Shown here one piece after another: positions 26,471 to 35,769 of a DNA stretch of 64,000 nt (the stretch's first letter is position 1; every line of letters starts with the position of its first letter). Position numbers and translations under genes: made by a program. The stretch spans positions 124,001 to 188,000 of the forward strand of contig NZ_JADPVI010000001.1 of the NCBI RefSeq assembly GCF_015679325.1. Direction: 5' to 3'. Under the pieces are notes generated by a model. That model did no database searches. It had not been told where the DNA came from and was given only the letters and a program-made list of their open reading frames with translations. The stretch comes from Kaistella gelatinilytica (GTDB lineage: Bacteria > Bacteroidota > Bacteroidia > Flavobacteriales > Weeksellaceae).

Positions 26471-28381
26471 ATGAAAAAATATTTTGCACTTCTTTTTCTT
26501 CTTTTTGTGGCGATTTCGTTCGCGCAGATCCAAAAAGTAGAACCCGCATTCTGGTGGCACGGAATGAAAAATCCTGACCTCCAGATTTTAGTCTACGGTA
26601 AAGCCATTTCAAAATATCAGGTTGAACTTTCCGATAATATTAAAATAAAAGACCTGACCAAAACCGAGAATCCAAACTACGTTTTTATCACCATTAACAC
26701 AAATGAGGTAAAAAAATCTTCTTTCAAAATTAATTTTAAAAACGGAAGCAAAACGATTGATTCTTACACTTACGAACTCAAAAATAGAAATCCAGGTTCT
26801 GCAAATAGAAATTCATTTTCCTCAAAAGATGTCATGTATTTAATAATGCCTGATCGATTTTCAAACGGCGATACTTCCAACGATTCTGAACCCAACCTTA
26901 CCGAAAAAGCCAACCGTAATTTACCAAACGGACGACACGGTGGCGATTTGCGCGGGATCATCGATCATTTAGATTATCTACAAAATTTAGGAGTTACGGC
27001 ACTTTGGCTCACTCCCGTAAATGAAGACAACGAAAAAAGAACTTCCTATCATGGTTACGCACAAACTGATTTATACAAAATCGACGGTCGCTTCGGAACC
27101 AACGAAGAATATGTAGAACTTTCCCGCGATCTTCAAAAACGTGGCATGATGCTCATTCAGGATTACGTCACCAATCACTGGGGAATTTCACATTGGATGG
27201 TTCAGGATTTACCAACCAAAGACTGGATCCATCAATTCAAAGATGGGGAAGGAAAATACGGTTTCAAAAGATCCAATTACAGAATATCTTCCCAATTCGA
27301 CACCAATGTTTCTGAAATTGATAAAGAAGAAGCATTAAACGGTTGGTTCGATACGACGATGCCCGATCTCAATCAAAGTAATCCTTTACTTTTAAAATAC
27401 CTGACTCAAAATGCAATCTGGTGGATCGAATATGCCGAACTTGGCGGTTTGCGCGTCGATACTTATCCTTACAACGATAAAAATGCCATGGCAAAATGGG
27501 CAAAAGCAATTACCGATGAATATCCAAATTTCAATATTGTCGGCGAAGCCTGGATGTCGAGTCCGGCGCACATTTCCTATTGGCAAAAGGATTCTAAAAT
27601 TGCAGCCATAGAAAATTATAATTCGAATCTTCCGTCGGTCATGGATTTTAGTTTATATACCGATTTACCAGAGGCTTTGAAAGAAGAAAAAAGTTGGGAT
27701 AAAGGAATGACAAAAATCTACGATTCTTTTAGCAATGACTTTTTGTATCCGAATATCAATAATATTCTGGTCTTTTTCGAAAATCATGATAGCCAAAGAT
27801 TCAATGAGATCTTCAAAGGTGATGTACGGTATTACAAAATGGCGATGACTTTAATTGCAACCGTTCGTGGAGTTCCGCAATTATATTACGGCTCCGAAAT
27901 CAGGATGCAGGGCGATAAGAATAAAGGCGGCGATGCTGATATTCGCAGAGATTTTCCCGGCGGCTGGAAAGGCGACGTTCAAAATGCTTTTAATTCGGAA
28001 ACTCAAACTTTAGAACAGAAAGAGTTTCATGATTACACCCAGAAACTATTAAACTGGCGAAAAGGAAAAAACGTTATCCACGCTGGAAAAACCAAACATT
28101 ATATTCCAAAAGAACAGGTTTATGTTTACTTCCGGTATAATGAAAACGTCGGCGAAAGTCGCGACTTCTCCAGTCAAAATAACCATCTAACGAACGAAAA
28201 TGTAATGGTTGTCATCAATAACAATGAAAAAGACCAAACTTTTGATTTAAACCGATTCGCTGAATCCTTGAAGGGAATTTCGAAAGGAAAAGATGTTATT
28301 TCGGGTAAAGAAATTCCTATTTCTATTGAAAATAAATTAACAATTTCAGGAAAATCTTCACTAATTTTAGAACTTGAATAA
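26471..28381 (+). CDS. GH13 alpha-amylase/neopullulanase (SusA-like)
   Basis: Periplasmic or surface enzyme cutting alpha-1,4 links of starch or cyclodextrins. The 636-residue protein has a signal peptide (ends SFAQ), an N-terminal cyclomaltodextrinase-type domain (EPAFWWHGMKNPDLQILVYG) and the GH13 barrel with the four conserved regions: DYVTNH, GGLRVDTYPYND with nucleophile D330, VGEAWM with acid/base E359, and ENHDSQRF with D440. These match the neopullulanase/cyclomaltodextrinase side of GH13, like SusA. Separated from the GH97 gene by 228 bases full of repeats. The ATG lies 18 bases after the second hairpin. Confidence 0.92.
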   Translation: MKKYFALLFLLFVAISFAQIQKVEPAFWWHGMKNPDLQILVYGKAISKYQVELSDNIKIKDLTKTENPNYVFITINTNEVKKSSFKINFKNGSKTIDSYTYELKNRNPGSANRNSFSSKDVMYLIMPDRFSNGDTSNDSEPNLTEKANRNLPNGRHGGDLRGIIDHLDYLQNLGVTALWLTPVNEDNEKRTSYHGYAQTDLYKIDGRFGTNEEYVELSRDLQKRGMMLIQDYVTNHWGISHWMVQDLPTKDWIHQFKDGEGKYGFKRSNYRISSQFDTNVSEIDKEEALNGWFDTTMPDLNQSNPLLLKYLTQNAIWWIEYAELGGLRVDTYPYNDKNAMAKWAKAITDEYPNFNIVGEAWMSSPAHISYWQKDSKIAAIENYNSNLPSVMDFSLYTDLPEALKEEKSWDKGMTKIYDSFSNDFLYPNINNILVFFENHDSQRFNEIFKGDVRYYKMAMTLIATVRGVPQLYYGSEIRMQGDKNKGGDADIRRDFPGGWKGDVQNAFNSETQTLEQKEFHDYTQKLLNWRKGKNVIHAGKTKHYIPKEQVYVYFRYNENVGESRDFSSQNNHLTNENVMVVINNNEKDQTFDLNRFAESLKGISKGKDVISGKEIPISIENKLTISGKSSLILELE

Positions 28382-28451
28382 TAGAAATAAACTGGTCAAA
28401 ATTCACAGCGTCATGCTGAGTTTTTCTACACCTCTTTAAAATTAAATAAGA

Positions 28452-28976
28452 ATGAAAAAAAATATAACATTTACATTAATTACCTTTCTACTGCTTTTCT
28501 CCAATTCACTTTTCTCCCAAAAGAAAGGCTTCTACGAAAATGTACAGAAAAAAAATGTAAGCAAAGTTTTAGACGATCTCAATTTGTATGCATCAACCGC
28601 AGATTTCAAAAATTACTTTAATCTTTACGCCGAAGAATCAACCTTCATCGGAACTGATGCAAACGAAGTCTGGAACAAAAAAGAATTTATGGCGTATTCC
28701 AAACCGCATTTCGAGAAAGGAAAAGCCTGGAGTTTTACTTCTTTAAAAAGAAATATCACATTCAGCGCTGACGGAAAATACGCCTGGTTCGATGAATTGC
28801 TCGATACTCAAATGAAGCTTTGCCGTGGAAGTGGCGTTCTGGAAAAAATCGGGAATCAGTGGAAAATTAAACAGTATGTTCTCTCCATGACGATTCCAAA
28901 TGATGTCAGTAAAGAAATTATCAAAATTAAAACACCGATTGAAGACGCAATAATTTCTGATTTAAAAAAGAAATAA
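28452..28976 (+). CDS. Secreted SnoaL/NTF2-like protein
   Basis: A 174-residue exported protein (signal peptide ends SLFSQ) with one NTF2-like cone fold of the SnoaL_3/DUF4440 kind: KVLDDLNLYASTADFKNYFNLYAEESTFIGTD (about 37-68), KPHFEKGKAWSFTSLKRN, YAWFDELLDTQ and GSGVLEKIGNQWKIKQYVLS. Such proteins are ketosteroid-isomerase-like and seldom have known activity. It sits between the GH13 and MFS genes on the same strand, so it is probably expressed with the starch locus, but its task there is unknown. A minimal fragment of an intergenic repeat (cgtcatgctgag, 28408-28419) lies upstream. Confidence 0.75.
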   Translation: MKKNITFTLITFLLLFSNSLFSQKKGFYENVQKKNVSKVLDDLNLYASTADFKNYFNLYAEESTFIGTDANEVWNKKEFMAYSKPHFEKGKAWSFTSLKRNITFSADGKYAWFDELLDTQMKLCRGSGVLEKIGNQWKIKQYVLSMTIPNDVSKEIIKIKTPIEDAIISDLKKK

Positions 28977-29020
28977 TATTGGCATCCATTATTCAACATC
29001 TAACATCCAACATTAAAAAA

Positions 29021-30403
29021 ATGATAAAAAAAATAAAACCAAATCTTTCTATTCCGCAGATCATCAATATGAGTATGGGTTTTTTAGGAATTCAAATGGC
29101 TTTCGGTCTTCAAAATGGAAATGCGAGTAGAATTCTTGCTAACTTCGGTGCAGACGTTGGTCAATTATCTTGGTTTTGGCTCGTTGCGCCAATTACAGGT
29201 TTAATTGTACAACCAATTATTGGTCATATGGGCGACAACACCTGGAGTCCGCTCGGACGTAGAAAACCTTACTTTTTAATCGGTGCTACTTTATGTGCAA
29301 TTGGTTTAGTTGCCTTACCAAATGCAGCTTCTGCAACAACGATGTTGGGCGCTAGTGTTTTACTTTTAGCCGTAATTTTCTTAGCAATGATGGATTTTTC
29401 CATCAATATTGCAATGGAACCGTTCCGTGCTTTAGTAGGAGATATGTTGCCAAAACATCAGGGAACGATTGGATTTGGCGTTCAAACAATTTTAATAGGT
29501 ATTGGTGCAGTTATCGGCTCTGAAATGCCAAACTGGCTTACAAAATTAGGCGTTTCGAATGTTGCTGCCGAAGGTTTTGTCGCTGATAATGTGATCTATG
29601 CTTTTTATATTGGAGCCGCAGTTTTAATTATTTCCATCCTTTATACGATCGTAACAACTAGAGAATATTCGCCGAAAGAATTTGCCGAATTTGCCGGAGA
29701 TGAAAGTGTCGCAGAACCTTCTAAATTTTCTGAAATGTTCAGAGATTTTTCGAAGATTCCTGCCAAAATGAAAAAGCTTGGGGTAGTACAGTTTTTCTCC
29801 TGGTTCGCTTTATTTACCATGTGGGTTTTTACCACAAGTGCTTTGGCAACGCATACTTTTGGACTTTCACCTGAAGACACAAAATCGTTACAATACAACA
29901 AAGCCGGAGATTTAACAGGTCATTTATTCGGACTCTATAATTTATTCGCCATTCCGTTTGCATTTCTTTTAACTCCTATTGCAAAAGCTATTGGTAAAAA
30001 ACAAACGCACGCATTAGCTTTATTTTGTGGAGGTTTGGGTTTAATTTCTATGTTTTTTATTAAAGATTCAAATATGCTTTGGATCTCAATGGTCGGACTT
30101 GGCTTTGCGTGGGCAAGTATTTTGGCGATGCCTTATGCAATGTTGATCGATGCTATCCCACAACATAAAATGGGAGTTTATATGGGAATTTTCAATTTCT
30201 TTATTGTCATTCCACAGATCATCAATGGTATTTTTGGTGGACCAATTGTTCAAAATCTTTTCGGAAATATGGCGATGGATTATGTCGTTGTGGGCGGAGT
30301 TTGCATGTTGATCGCTGCAGCAGTAACCATGTTCCTAATCGAAAATGATAAAGACGAAACGCCGCAGGAACTTGAAAAAGAAATTAAGACCGTTCACTTT
30401 TAA
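29021..30403 (+). CDS. MFS sugar (maltose-type) transporter
   Basis: Inner-membrane symporter of the SLC45/GPH-like part of the major facilitator family, with 12 predicted hydrophobic segments in 460 residues. Visible are the loop 2-3 signature GRRKPYFLIG and the conserved MDFSINIAMEPFRALVGDMLP, typical of proton-coupled disaccharide carriers. It should bring maltose or glucose made by the GH97 and GH13 enzymes into the cytoplasm. I chose ATG 29021, because the upstream TTG (28979) would add a polar segment before the first helix. It ends at a strong terminator that also faces the sigma gene. Confidence 0.88.
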   Translation: MIKKIKPNLSIPQIINMSMGFLGIQMAFGLQNGNASRILANFGADVGQLSWFWLVAPITGLIVQPIIGHMGDNTWSPLGRRKPYFLIGATLCAIGLVALPNAASATTMLGASVLLLAVIFLAMMDFSINIAMEPFRALVGDMLPKHQGTIGFGVQTILIGIGAVIGSEMPNWLTKLGVSNVAAEGFVADNVIYAFYIGAAVLIISILYTIVTTREYSPKEFAEFAGDESVAEPSKFSEMFRDFSKIPAKMKKLGVVQFFSWFALFTMWVFTTSALATHTFGLSPEDTKSLQYNKAGDLTGHLFGLYNLFAIPFAFLLTPIAKAIGKKQTHALALFCGGLGLISMFFIKDSNMLWISMVGLGFAWASILAMPYAMLIDAIPQHKMGVYMGIFNFFIVIPQIINGIFGGPIVQNLFGNMAMDYVVVGGVCMLIAAAVTMFLIENDKDETPQELEKEIKTVHF

Positions 30404-30426
30404 AGATAATTATTTATCATAAATTC

Positions 30427-30459
30427 AAAACCCCAAATCTGATTTGGGGTTTTATTTTT
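30427..30459 (+). terminator. Bidirectional terminator at the end of the starch locus
   Basis: An 11-bp perfect stem (aaaaccccaaa, TCTGA loop, tttggggtttt), with T-rich tail on plus. It overlaps the end of the opposing sigma factor gene. Confidence 0.85.
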
Positions 30460-30982
30460 TTAGCGCTTCACGAATCGATTTCAACGCTTTTGTCATATGA
30501 ATTTCAATAGTTTTTGTTGAGATATTCATTTCCTCGGCGATTTCTTTGTATTTCATTCCTTTCACTTTGCTGAGGATGAAAACTTCCCGACATTTCGGTG
30601 GTAGTTTATCAATTTCCAGACGGATTTTTTCTAATAAGATCTGATTATCCTGTTCGTCTTCGATCTCATCAATCGCTTCAATTACGGTACTTTCGATATT
30701 CGGAAACTTGCTTTTTTTCCGGAGGTACATTAAGTATTCATTGTAGGACACTTTATACAAGTAGGCTTTCAGAGAAGTCGTTAAAACAATTTTATCCCGC
30801 TGTTCCCAAACTTTCACCATGGTACGCTGCACAACTTCTTCCGCAAGATCTTTATCATGCGACATTTTAGAAATGAACTGAGTGAGCTTGATAAAATATT
30901 CCTCGTAAACCACTTTGAAGGCAGTTTCAGAATTATTCTTAATCGAGTCAAATAGCTTTTTGTCGTCTACTATGCCAAACAA
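30452..30982 (-). CDS. FecI-type ECF sigma factor
   Basis: RNA polymerase sigma factor of 176 residues, with only regions 2 and 4. Region 2 includes AFKVVYEEYFIKLTQF and DKDLAEEVVQRTMVKVWEQRD; region 4 includes LPPKCREVFILSKVKGMKYKEIAEEMNISTKTIEIHMTKAL. Bacteroidota FecI-like factors control a neighbouring SusC/SusD operon through FecR. The start appears to be TTG 30982. The only in-frame alternatives upstream are blocked by a stop six codons away. It is divergent from the FecR gene, with 95 bases between. Confidence 0.9.
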   Translation of the reverse strand: MFGIVDDKKLFDSIKNNSETAFKVVYEEYFIKLTQFISKMSHDKDLAEEVVQRTMVKVWEQRDKIVLTTSLKAYLYKVSYNEYLMYLRKKSKFPNIESTVIEAIDEIEDEQDNQILLEKIRLEIDKLPPKCREVFILSKVKGMKYKEIAEEMNISTKTIEIHMTKALKSIREALKK

Positions 30983-31026
30983 AATAGGAAAATTTTAAAA
31001 AAAAATTAAAAAAAATGCAAAATGAC

Positions 31027-31056
31027 TAGGGGATTGATAAATGTTATGCATCATAC
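31027..31056 (+). promoter_or_regulatory. Candidate ECF promoter driving fecR-susCD
   Basis: TAGGGG at 31027-31032 and CATCATAC at 31049-31056, 16 bases apart, 21 bases before the fecR ATG. The G-rich -35 and cgt/catcatac -10 resemble sites I recall upstream of other Bacteroidota ECF-controlled SusC genes. It would let the adjacent sigma factor switch on the locus. Confidence 0.5.
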
Positions 31057-31077
31057 CAATAAGCAAATGTACTTCTT

Positions 31078-32172
31078 ATGAGCGAAAATCCTGAAATTTT
31101 TAAAATTATTACCGATTATTTCTCCGGTGAAATTTCCGAGGGTGACAAACAGATCCTCGATGAGTGGCTGAAAGATGCTTCAAATAAAAAAGAGTTTAAA
31201 GCCTATGCTAAAGCGAATTTCCTATATATCGCAGAACCTGATTACAAGGTGGAAACGAAAGGAAAAGTGATCAGTTTATTTAATCGCAACTTCCTAAAGA
31301 TCGCTGCGATCTTTGTGCTTTTATTAGCAGTTGGCGTGATCTGGAAATTGAATATCCCTAAAACTTCCGCACCAAGTACTGAATTTATAAGCATTGCAGT
31401 GAATGGTGATTATAAAGTTTTTGAAAATTCAAGTCAGCAAAAATTCTTGACGGATACTGATGATGTGAAACTTGCAAGTTTAGAAAACGGCACGCTTCGT
31501 CTATTAAAAAATACGACTACTAATAATTTAACCATTAATGTTCCGAACGGTAAAAATTTAAAAGTTCTCTTAACCGATGGAACTGAAATTTTACTGAATG
31601 CAGGAACTGAAATTGGGTTCAATTCAAATTTTGTAAAAGATCATTCCCGAAAAATTAATTTAAAAGGACAGGCTTTCTTTGAAGTGGCTAAAGACAAATC
31701 GAATCCCTTTTATGTAATTACCGATCAGTTTACAACGAAAGTCTTGGGAACTAAATTTAATATTTCCTCTTATAAAAATGAAAACGAAGCTTTCGTAAAT
31801 CTTGTTGAAGGAAAAATCGAAGTGAGCGGAACTAAAATTCCGACCCAGAAAATTCTTGCACCGGGACAGAAGATCAGTTTCAGCCCGGAAATTAAAACTC
31901 CGGTTGTAGAAGCGGCGAAACCCAATCAGGATATGGACTGGTTAAACAAAGAGATCGCTTTCGAAAATAATACGACCGACGAAGTTTTAAGCAAGATCGA
32001 GCGTGTTTACGGACTTCAAATCGTTCGAAATCGTGTAGAGGTAGAAAACTTTCATTTTTCCGGGACTTTCAAAATAGAAAATCTTGATCAGATCACCAAT
32101 ACACTTCAAATCTTGCTGAACTGCAAAATTCAAAAAGATGGAAGTAAACTCATTCTTATTTCAAAAAATTAA
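31078..32172 (+). CDS. FecR-family anti-sigma factor
   Basis: Inner-membrane regulator of 364 residues that binds the FecI-type factor and reports the state of the outer-membrane SusC. It has a cytoplasmic N-terminus (DYFSGEISEGDKQILDEWLKD), one membrane helix near 73-92 (FLKIAAIFVLLLAVGVIWKL), the FecR domain (about 150-250, LLTDGTEILLNAGTEIGFNSNF and RKINLKGQAFFEVAKD), and a C-terminal DUF4974 domain (about 285-364) that meets the STN domain. Ends 22 bases before SusC. Confidence 0.92.
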   Translation: MSENPEIFKIITDYFSGEISEGDKQILDEWLKDASNKKEFKAYAKANFLYIAEPDYKVETKGKVISLFNRNFLKIAAIFVLLLAVGVIWKLNIPKTSAPSTEFISIAVNGDYKVFENSSQQKFLTDTDDVKLASLENGTLRLLKNTTTNNLTINVPNGKNLKVLLTDGTEILLNAGTEIGFNSNFVKDHSRKINLKGQAFFEVAKDKSNPFYVITDQFTTKVLGTKFNISSYKNENEAFVNLVEGKIEVSGTKIPTQKILAPGQKISFSPEIKTPVVEAAKPNQDMDWLNKEIAFENNTTDEVLSKIERVYGLQIVRNRVEVENFHFSGTFKIENLDQITNTLQILLNCKIQKDGSKLILISKN

Positions 32173-32194
32173 TAAAAATAGATTCGTTTAAATC

Positions 32195-35100
32195 ATGAAG
32201 AAAACAAACCACAGCAGGTTACGACTTCCAAACGTTCGTTTGGGTATTGCAGCCAGTTTTTTGCTATTTGGTCTTACGCAGGCACAAATTTCAACCTCAG
32301 AAGATTCTGTTACCATTGAAAATGCTTTTAAAACCATTGAAAAGAAAACAGGTTACAGTATTTTTTATAAAAAGGAACTTTTCAATGCAGACGCAAAAAT
32401 TAATCTTGAGAATCAGGATGATAACATACAGGCTTACCTTTCTGAACTGACCAGAAAAACTGGATTAAAATTCACGGTAGTTGGAAAGCAGATCATCGTA
32501 AGTGAGATTACAGAAATGCAGGTTTCAGGGAAGATCTCAGAAACCGGTAATGTTGCTTCTGCGAATGCTCAGGTTTCAAATTTATCTACTTCAAGATCTA
32601 CTGTTGCAGATGAGAACGGAAACTTTACAATTCCAGCAAAACTTGGCGACATTCTTTTAATTACGAGAGGTTCGCTTTCTGAAAGAGTAAAAGTGAATGG
32701 TAATGTTTTAGATTTTGTTTTGGAACCGCTTCTCTCAGAATCTGCGAATGAAACAGCGATAGAAGGAGTTCTGATCACGGGTTATCAAAGAGTTGATCCC
32801 AATAAAGCTGCAGCTTCTTACACCACGGTGAACATGCAAAATTTTCAGCGTCGTGGGAATCCAGATATTGTAAGTTCTTTGGAAGGTTTAACTCCCGCGC
32901 TTTTGGTTTATGCAGATCCTTCAAATCCTGGTTCTAAATTATTTAATTTAAGAGGAGTTGCTACACTTTCCGGAAATACAAAACCTTTGATCGTGGTCGA
33001 TGGTTTTCAGTATGATGGCGATATCAACAGTATCAATCCTTACGAAGTTGAAAGCATTACTTTATTGAAAGATGCTGCTTCTGCGTCGATTTACGGTGCG
33101 AAATCAAGCAACGGGGTTATTGTCATCACCACAAAAAAAGGAAAAAAAGGTGAGACGGTTTTCCGTTATACGACGAATTATTCTATCAGTGACAAAGTAG
33201 ATCTGAATTATGCGATGAATCGTGTAAATTCTTCTAAACTTCTAGATATACAAAGCATTTCTCCTAAATCGGTTATTGCGTCGGGCGGTTTACTTTACGA
33301 CTATGAAAGCGAATTTAATGATCCTTTTAATTATCTGGGAAACACTTTTTCAAATTCTACCAACGAAGTTTATCTTCTTTATGCAGATCTTCAACAGGGA
33401 AGAATTACGCAGGATCAGTTAAATTTGAGACTGAGCATGATTCGAGGCAGAGATAACACGGAGGATATCCGAAGATTATATCTGCAGACACCGATGATTT
33501 CTCAGCACAACATTTCAGCTTCCGGTGGCGGTGATTCATTTAAGTACAGAACTTCATTGAATTATACCAAAGAGTACGGCAATATTCAGGGATCTGAAAA
33601 TAACAAAGGTATTTTTGATTTCGTGATGGATGCTAAATTATCACCGAAATTATCATTAGACCTGCAAACTAATTTTACGCTGAGAAATGATAAATTAACA
33701 CCGGTTGATTTTTACAGCGATAATCCGAATGATCTCAGTAATGTTTTCAGAATAAGTTCTTATCAGAAATTTTATGGACCAAATGGAGAAGCACTTCCAG
33801 TTTACAAACCATTAAACTACGATACGACCAACAGTTATGGTGGTAAAACTCCTTATGAAATCCTAAGATTAAAAGAACTGGGTCTTTATGACGAAACGTA
33901 TTATCCTGTTAATGATTTCAATAAATATACGAACACGACAGACAGTTATATTTCGCGGGTTCAGGGAATGTTTACTTACAAATTGACTTCTGATTTAAAT
34001 TTGAAATTTGGCGGTCAGTTCTCTAAGAGCAGCAGTACGAATGAAAGAATTGCAGATGGTAATTCTAACGAAATGTTTTCCCTGCTCAATAATACGACTC
34101 AGCTTTTGGAAACCACAGGAAACATCAAGAAAACCTTATTACCACTTGGTGGAAGAAAGATTGAGAGCAAAACTGATGTGACCAATTATTTATTAAGACT
34201 TCAGGCAGATTATGATAAAAAATTCGGCGATCATTACATCAATGCAATTATTGGTGGTGAAGTTCAAAGAAATCATACCGTAGGAACAGTGAGCGACTTT
34301 TTCGGATACAACAGAAACAGTAATACTTTTGTACAGACCGACAAACTCTTTGCAAATTCACTGTTGTTCGATGTTTATAATCCAGGCGGATTCTTAGAAA
34401 GAGTTAACTTTTTTGATCAGTTGGTTGATCTTGATGACCGTTTCGTTTCGATGTACACAAACGCCAATTATTCCTTCAAAAATAAATATGTTTTAACAGG
34501 AAGTGCGCGGATCGATCAGTCTAACTTTTTCGGAACAGATCCTCAGTACCGTTTCAAACCATTCTGGTCTGTTGCGGGAAAATGGAGAGCAGGAGCCGAA
34601 GAATTTTTGGGTGCCAATAAAAACACCATCGATTTGAGAGCTTCTTATGGAGTTAATGGAAATATTGCCAATAAATACGGTCCTTATGATGTGGGCAAAA
34701 TTGTTCAGGGTTATGTAACCGATTATAATGCAGGACTTTCTATCGACAACTATAAAGTGTCAGATTTAAGATGGGAACGTACGAATATTTTGAATTTAGG
34801 TACCGATCTTTCCTTCCTTAAAAAACGCGTGACTTTAGCGCTTGATTATTATAAAAAAGATTCTCATGATTTGCTTTCTATTATAACAGCCGATCCTACT
34901 TTGGGAGCGCCGACTTTAATTAAAAACAGTGCTTCGATCATTAATAATGGTTATGAAGCTTCATTAACTTCCCAGAATATTCAAAATGAAAAATTCAACT
35001 GGAGCACGCAAGCGAATTTCCGTTACAATAAAGGGAAAGTGACCGAATCTTATTCTGACCAAAGTTCAGTAAGACAGATTTTAGGACAGGTTCAGAATAT

Positions 35101-35749
35101 TGAAGGATTTGAACCAAACTCGATTTTAGTTTTAGATTACGCCGGAGTTGACAATCAAGGTTACGGTTTGATCAGAAAAAAAGATGGCTCTTTAGTTCAG
35201 TTGACTGATGATTCTTTCGGTGTTAAATTCTCTCAGGATGATCTTGTTTCCGGTGGAACTACTTTACCAAAATATACAGCATCCTTGAATAACACCATTA
35301 ATTATGAAGGTTTTGGTTTATCATTCATGTTTGTTTATCAAGGAGGATTTTCTTTATTGAAAGACAGTTATAATGGAGAATCATTGTATGATGAGATCTC
35401 ATTGGTGAACGCAGATGCTGCACATGCATGGCAAAATCCAGGTGATGAATTAACTACCAACATCCCAAGAATCAACAGTACGCAACCGTATTCTTTCGCA
35501 AAATATTCTACGAAAAACATTATCGACGGTGATTTTATCAGATTGCGTGATGTGATCTTAAGTTATACCATTCCTGCAGGTTTAAGTAAAAGCTTTGGCT
35601 TCAGCGAATTCACTTTGAATCTTAGAGCGAACAATCTTTTCCTTTGGACGAAAAATAAAGAAGGAATCGATCCGGAATCTCACGGTTTGGGTTACAGATA
35701 TTACAAAACACCAAAAACCTTCTGTTTAGGACTTAATGTTAGCTTTTAA
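32195..35749 (+). CDS. SusC/RagA-family TonB-dependent transporter with STN signalling domain
   Basis: Outer-membrane importer of 1,184 residues. After the signal peptide (ends LTQAQI) an STN domain spans about 37-103 (VTIENAFKTIEKKTGYSIFYKK), the part that signals to FecR. A CarboxypepD_reg-like domain follows (about 108-178), then the TonB-box-like VLITGYQRVD, a plug to about 315 and a 22-strand barrel ending in F. The STN domain together with the sigma/anti-sigma pair upstream indicates substrate-triggered trans-envelope signalling. The cargo is not a glycan judging by the neighbours, which include redox and peptidase genes. Confidence 0.92.
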   Translation: MKKTNHSRLRLPNVRLGIAASFLLFGLTQAQISTSEDSVTIENAFKTIEKKTGYSIFYKKELFNADAKINLENQDDNIQAYLSELTRKTGLKFTVVGKQIIVSEITEMQVSGKISETGNVASANAQVSNLSTSRSTVADENGNFTIPAKLGDILLITRGSLSERVKVNGNVLDFVLEPLLSESANETAIEGVLITGYQRVDPNKAAASYTTVNMQNFQRRGNPDIVSSLEGLTPALLVYADPSNPGSKLFNLRGVATLSGNTKPLIVVDGFQYDGDINSINPYEVESITLLKDAASASIYGAKSSNGVIVITTKKGKKGETVFRYTTNYSISDKVDLNYAMNRVNSSKLLDIQSISPKSVIASGGLLYDYESEFNDPFNYLGNTFSNSTNEVYLLYADLQQGRITQDQLNLRLSMIRGRDNTEDIRRLYLQTPMISQHNISASGGGDSFKYRTSLNYTKEYGNIQGSENNKGIFDFVMDAKLSPKLSLDLQTNFTLRNDKLTPVDFYSDNPNDLSNVFRISSYQKFYGPNGEALPVYKPLNYDTTNSYGGKTPYEILRLKELGLYDETYYPVNDFNKYTNTTDSYISRVQGMFTYKLTSDLNLKFGGQFSKSSSTNERIADGNSNEMFSLLNNTTQLLETTGNIKKTLLPLGGRKIESKTDVTNYLLRLQADYDKKFGDHYINAIIGGEVQRNHTVGTVSDFFGYNRNSNTFVQTDKLFANSLLFDVYNPGGFLERVNFFDQLVDLDDRFVSMYTNANYSFKNKYVLTGSARIDQSNFFGTDPQYRFKPFWSVAGKWRAGAEEFLGANKNTIDLRASYGVNGNIANKYGPYDVGKIVQGYVTDYNAGLSIDNYKVSDLRWERTNILNLGTDLSFLKKRVTLALDYYKKDSHDLLSIITADPTLGAPTLIKNSASIINNGYEASLTSQNIQNEKFNWSTQANFRYNKGKVTESYSDQSSVRQILGQVQNIEGFEPNSILVLDYAGVDNQGYGLIRKKDGSLVQLTDDSFGVKFSQDDLVSGGTTLPKYTASLNNTINYEGFGLSFMFVYQGGFSLLKDSYNGESLYDEISLVNADAAHAWQNPGDELTTNIPRINSTQPYSFAKYSTKNIIDGDFIRLRDVILSYTIPAGLSKSFGFSEFTLNLRANNLFLWTKNKEGIDPESHGLGYRYYKTPKTFCLGLNVSF

Positions 35750-35769
35750 TAAAATTTAATTTAAAGAAA

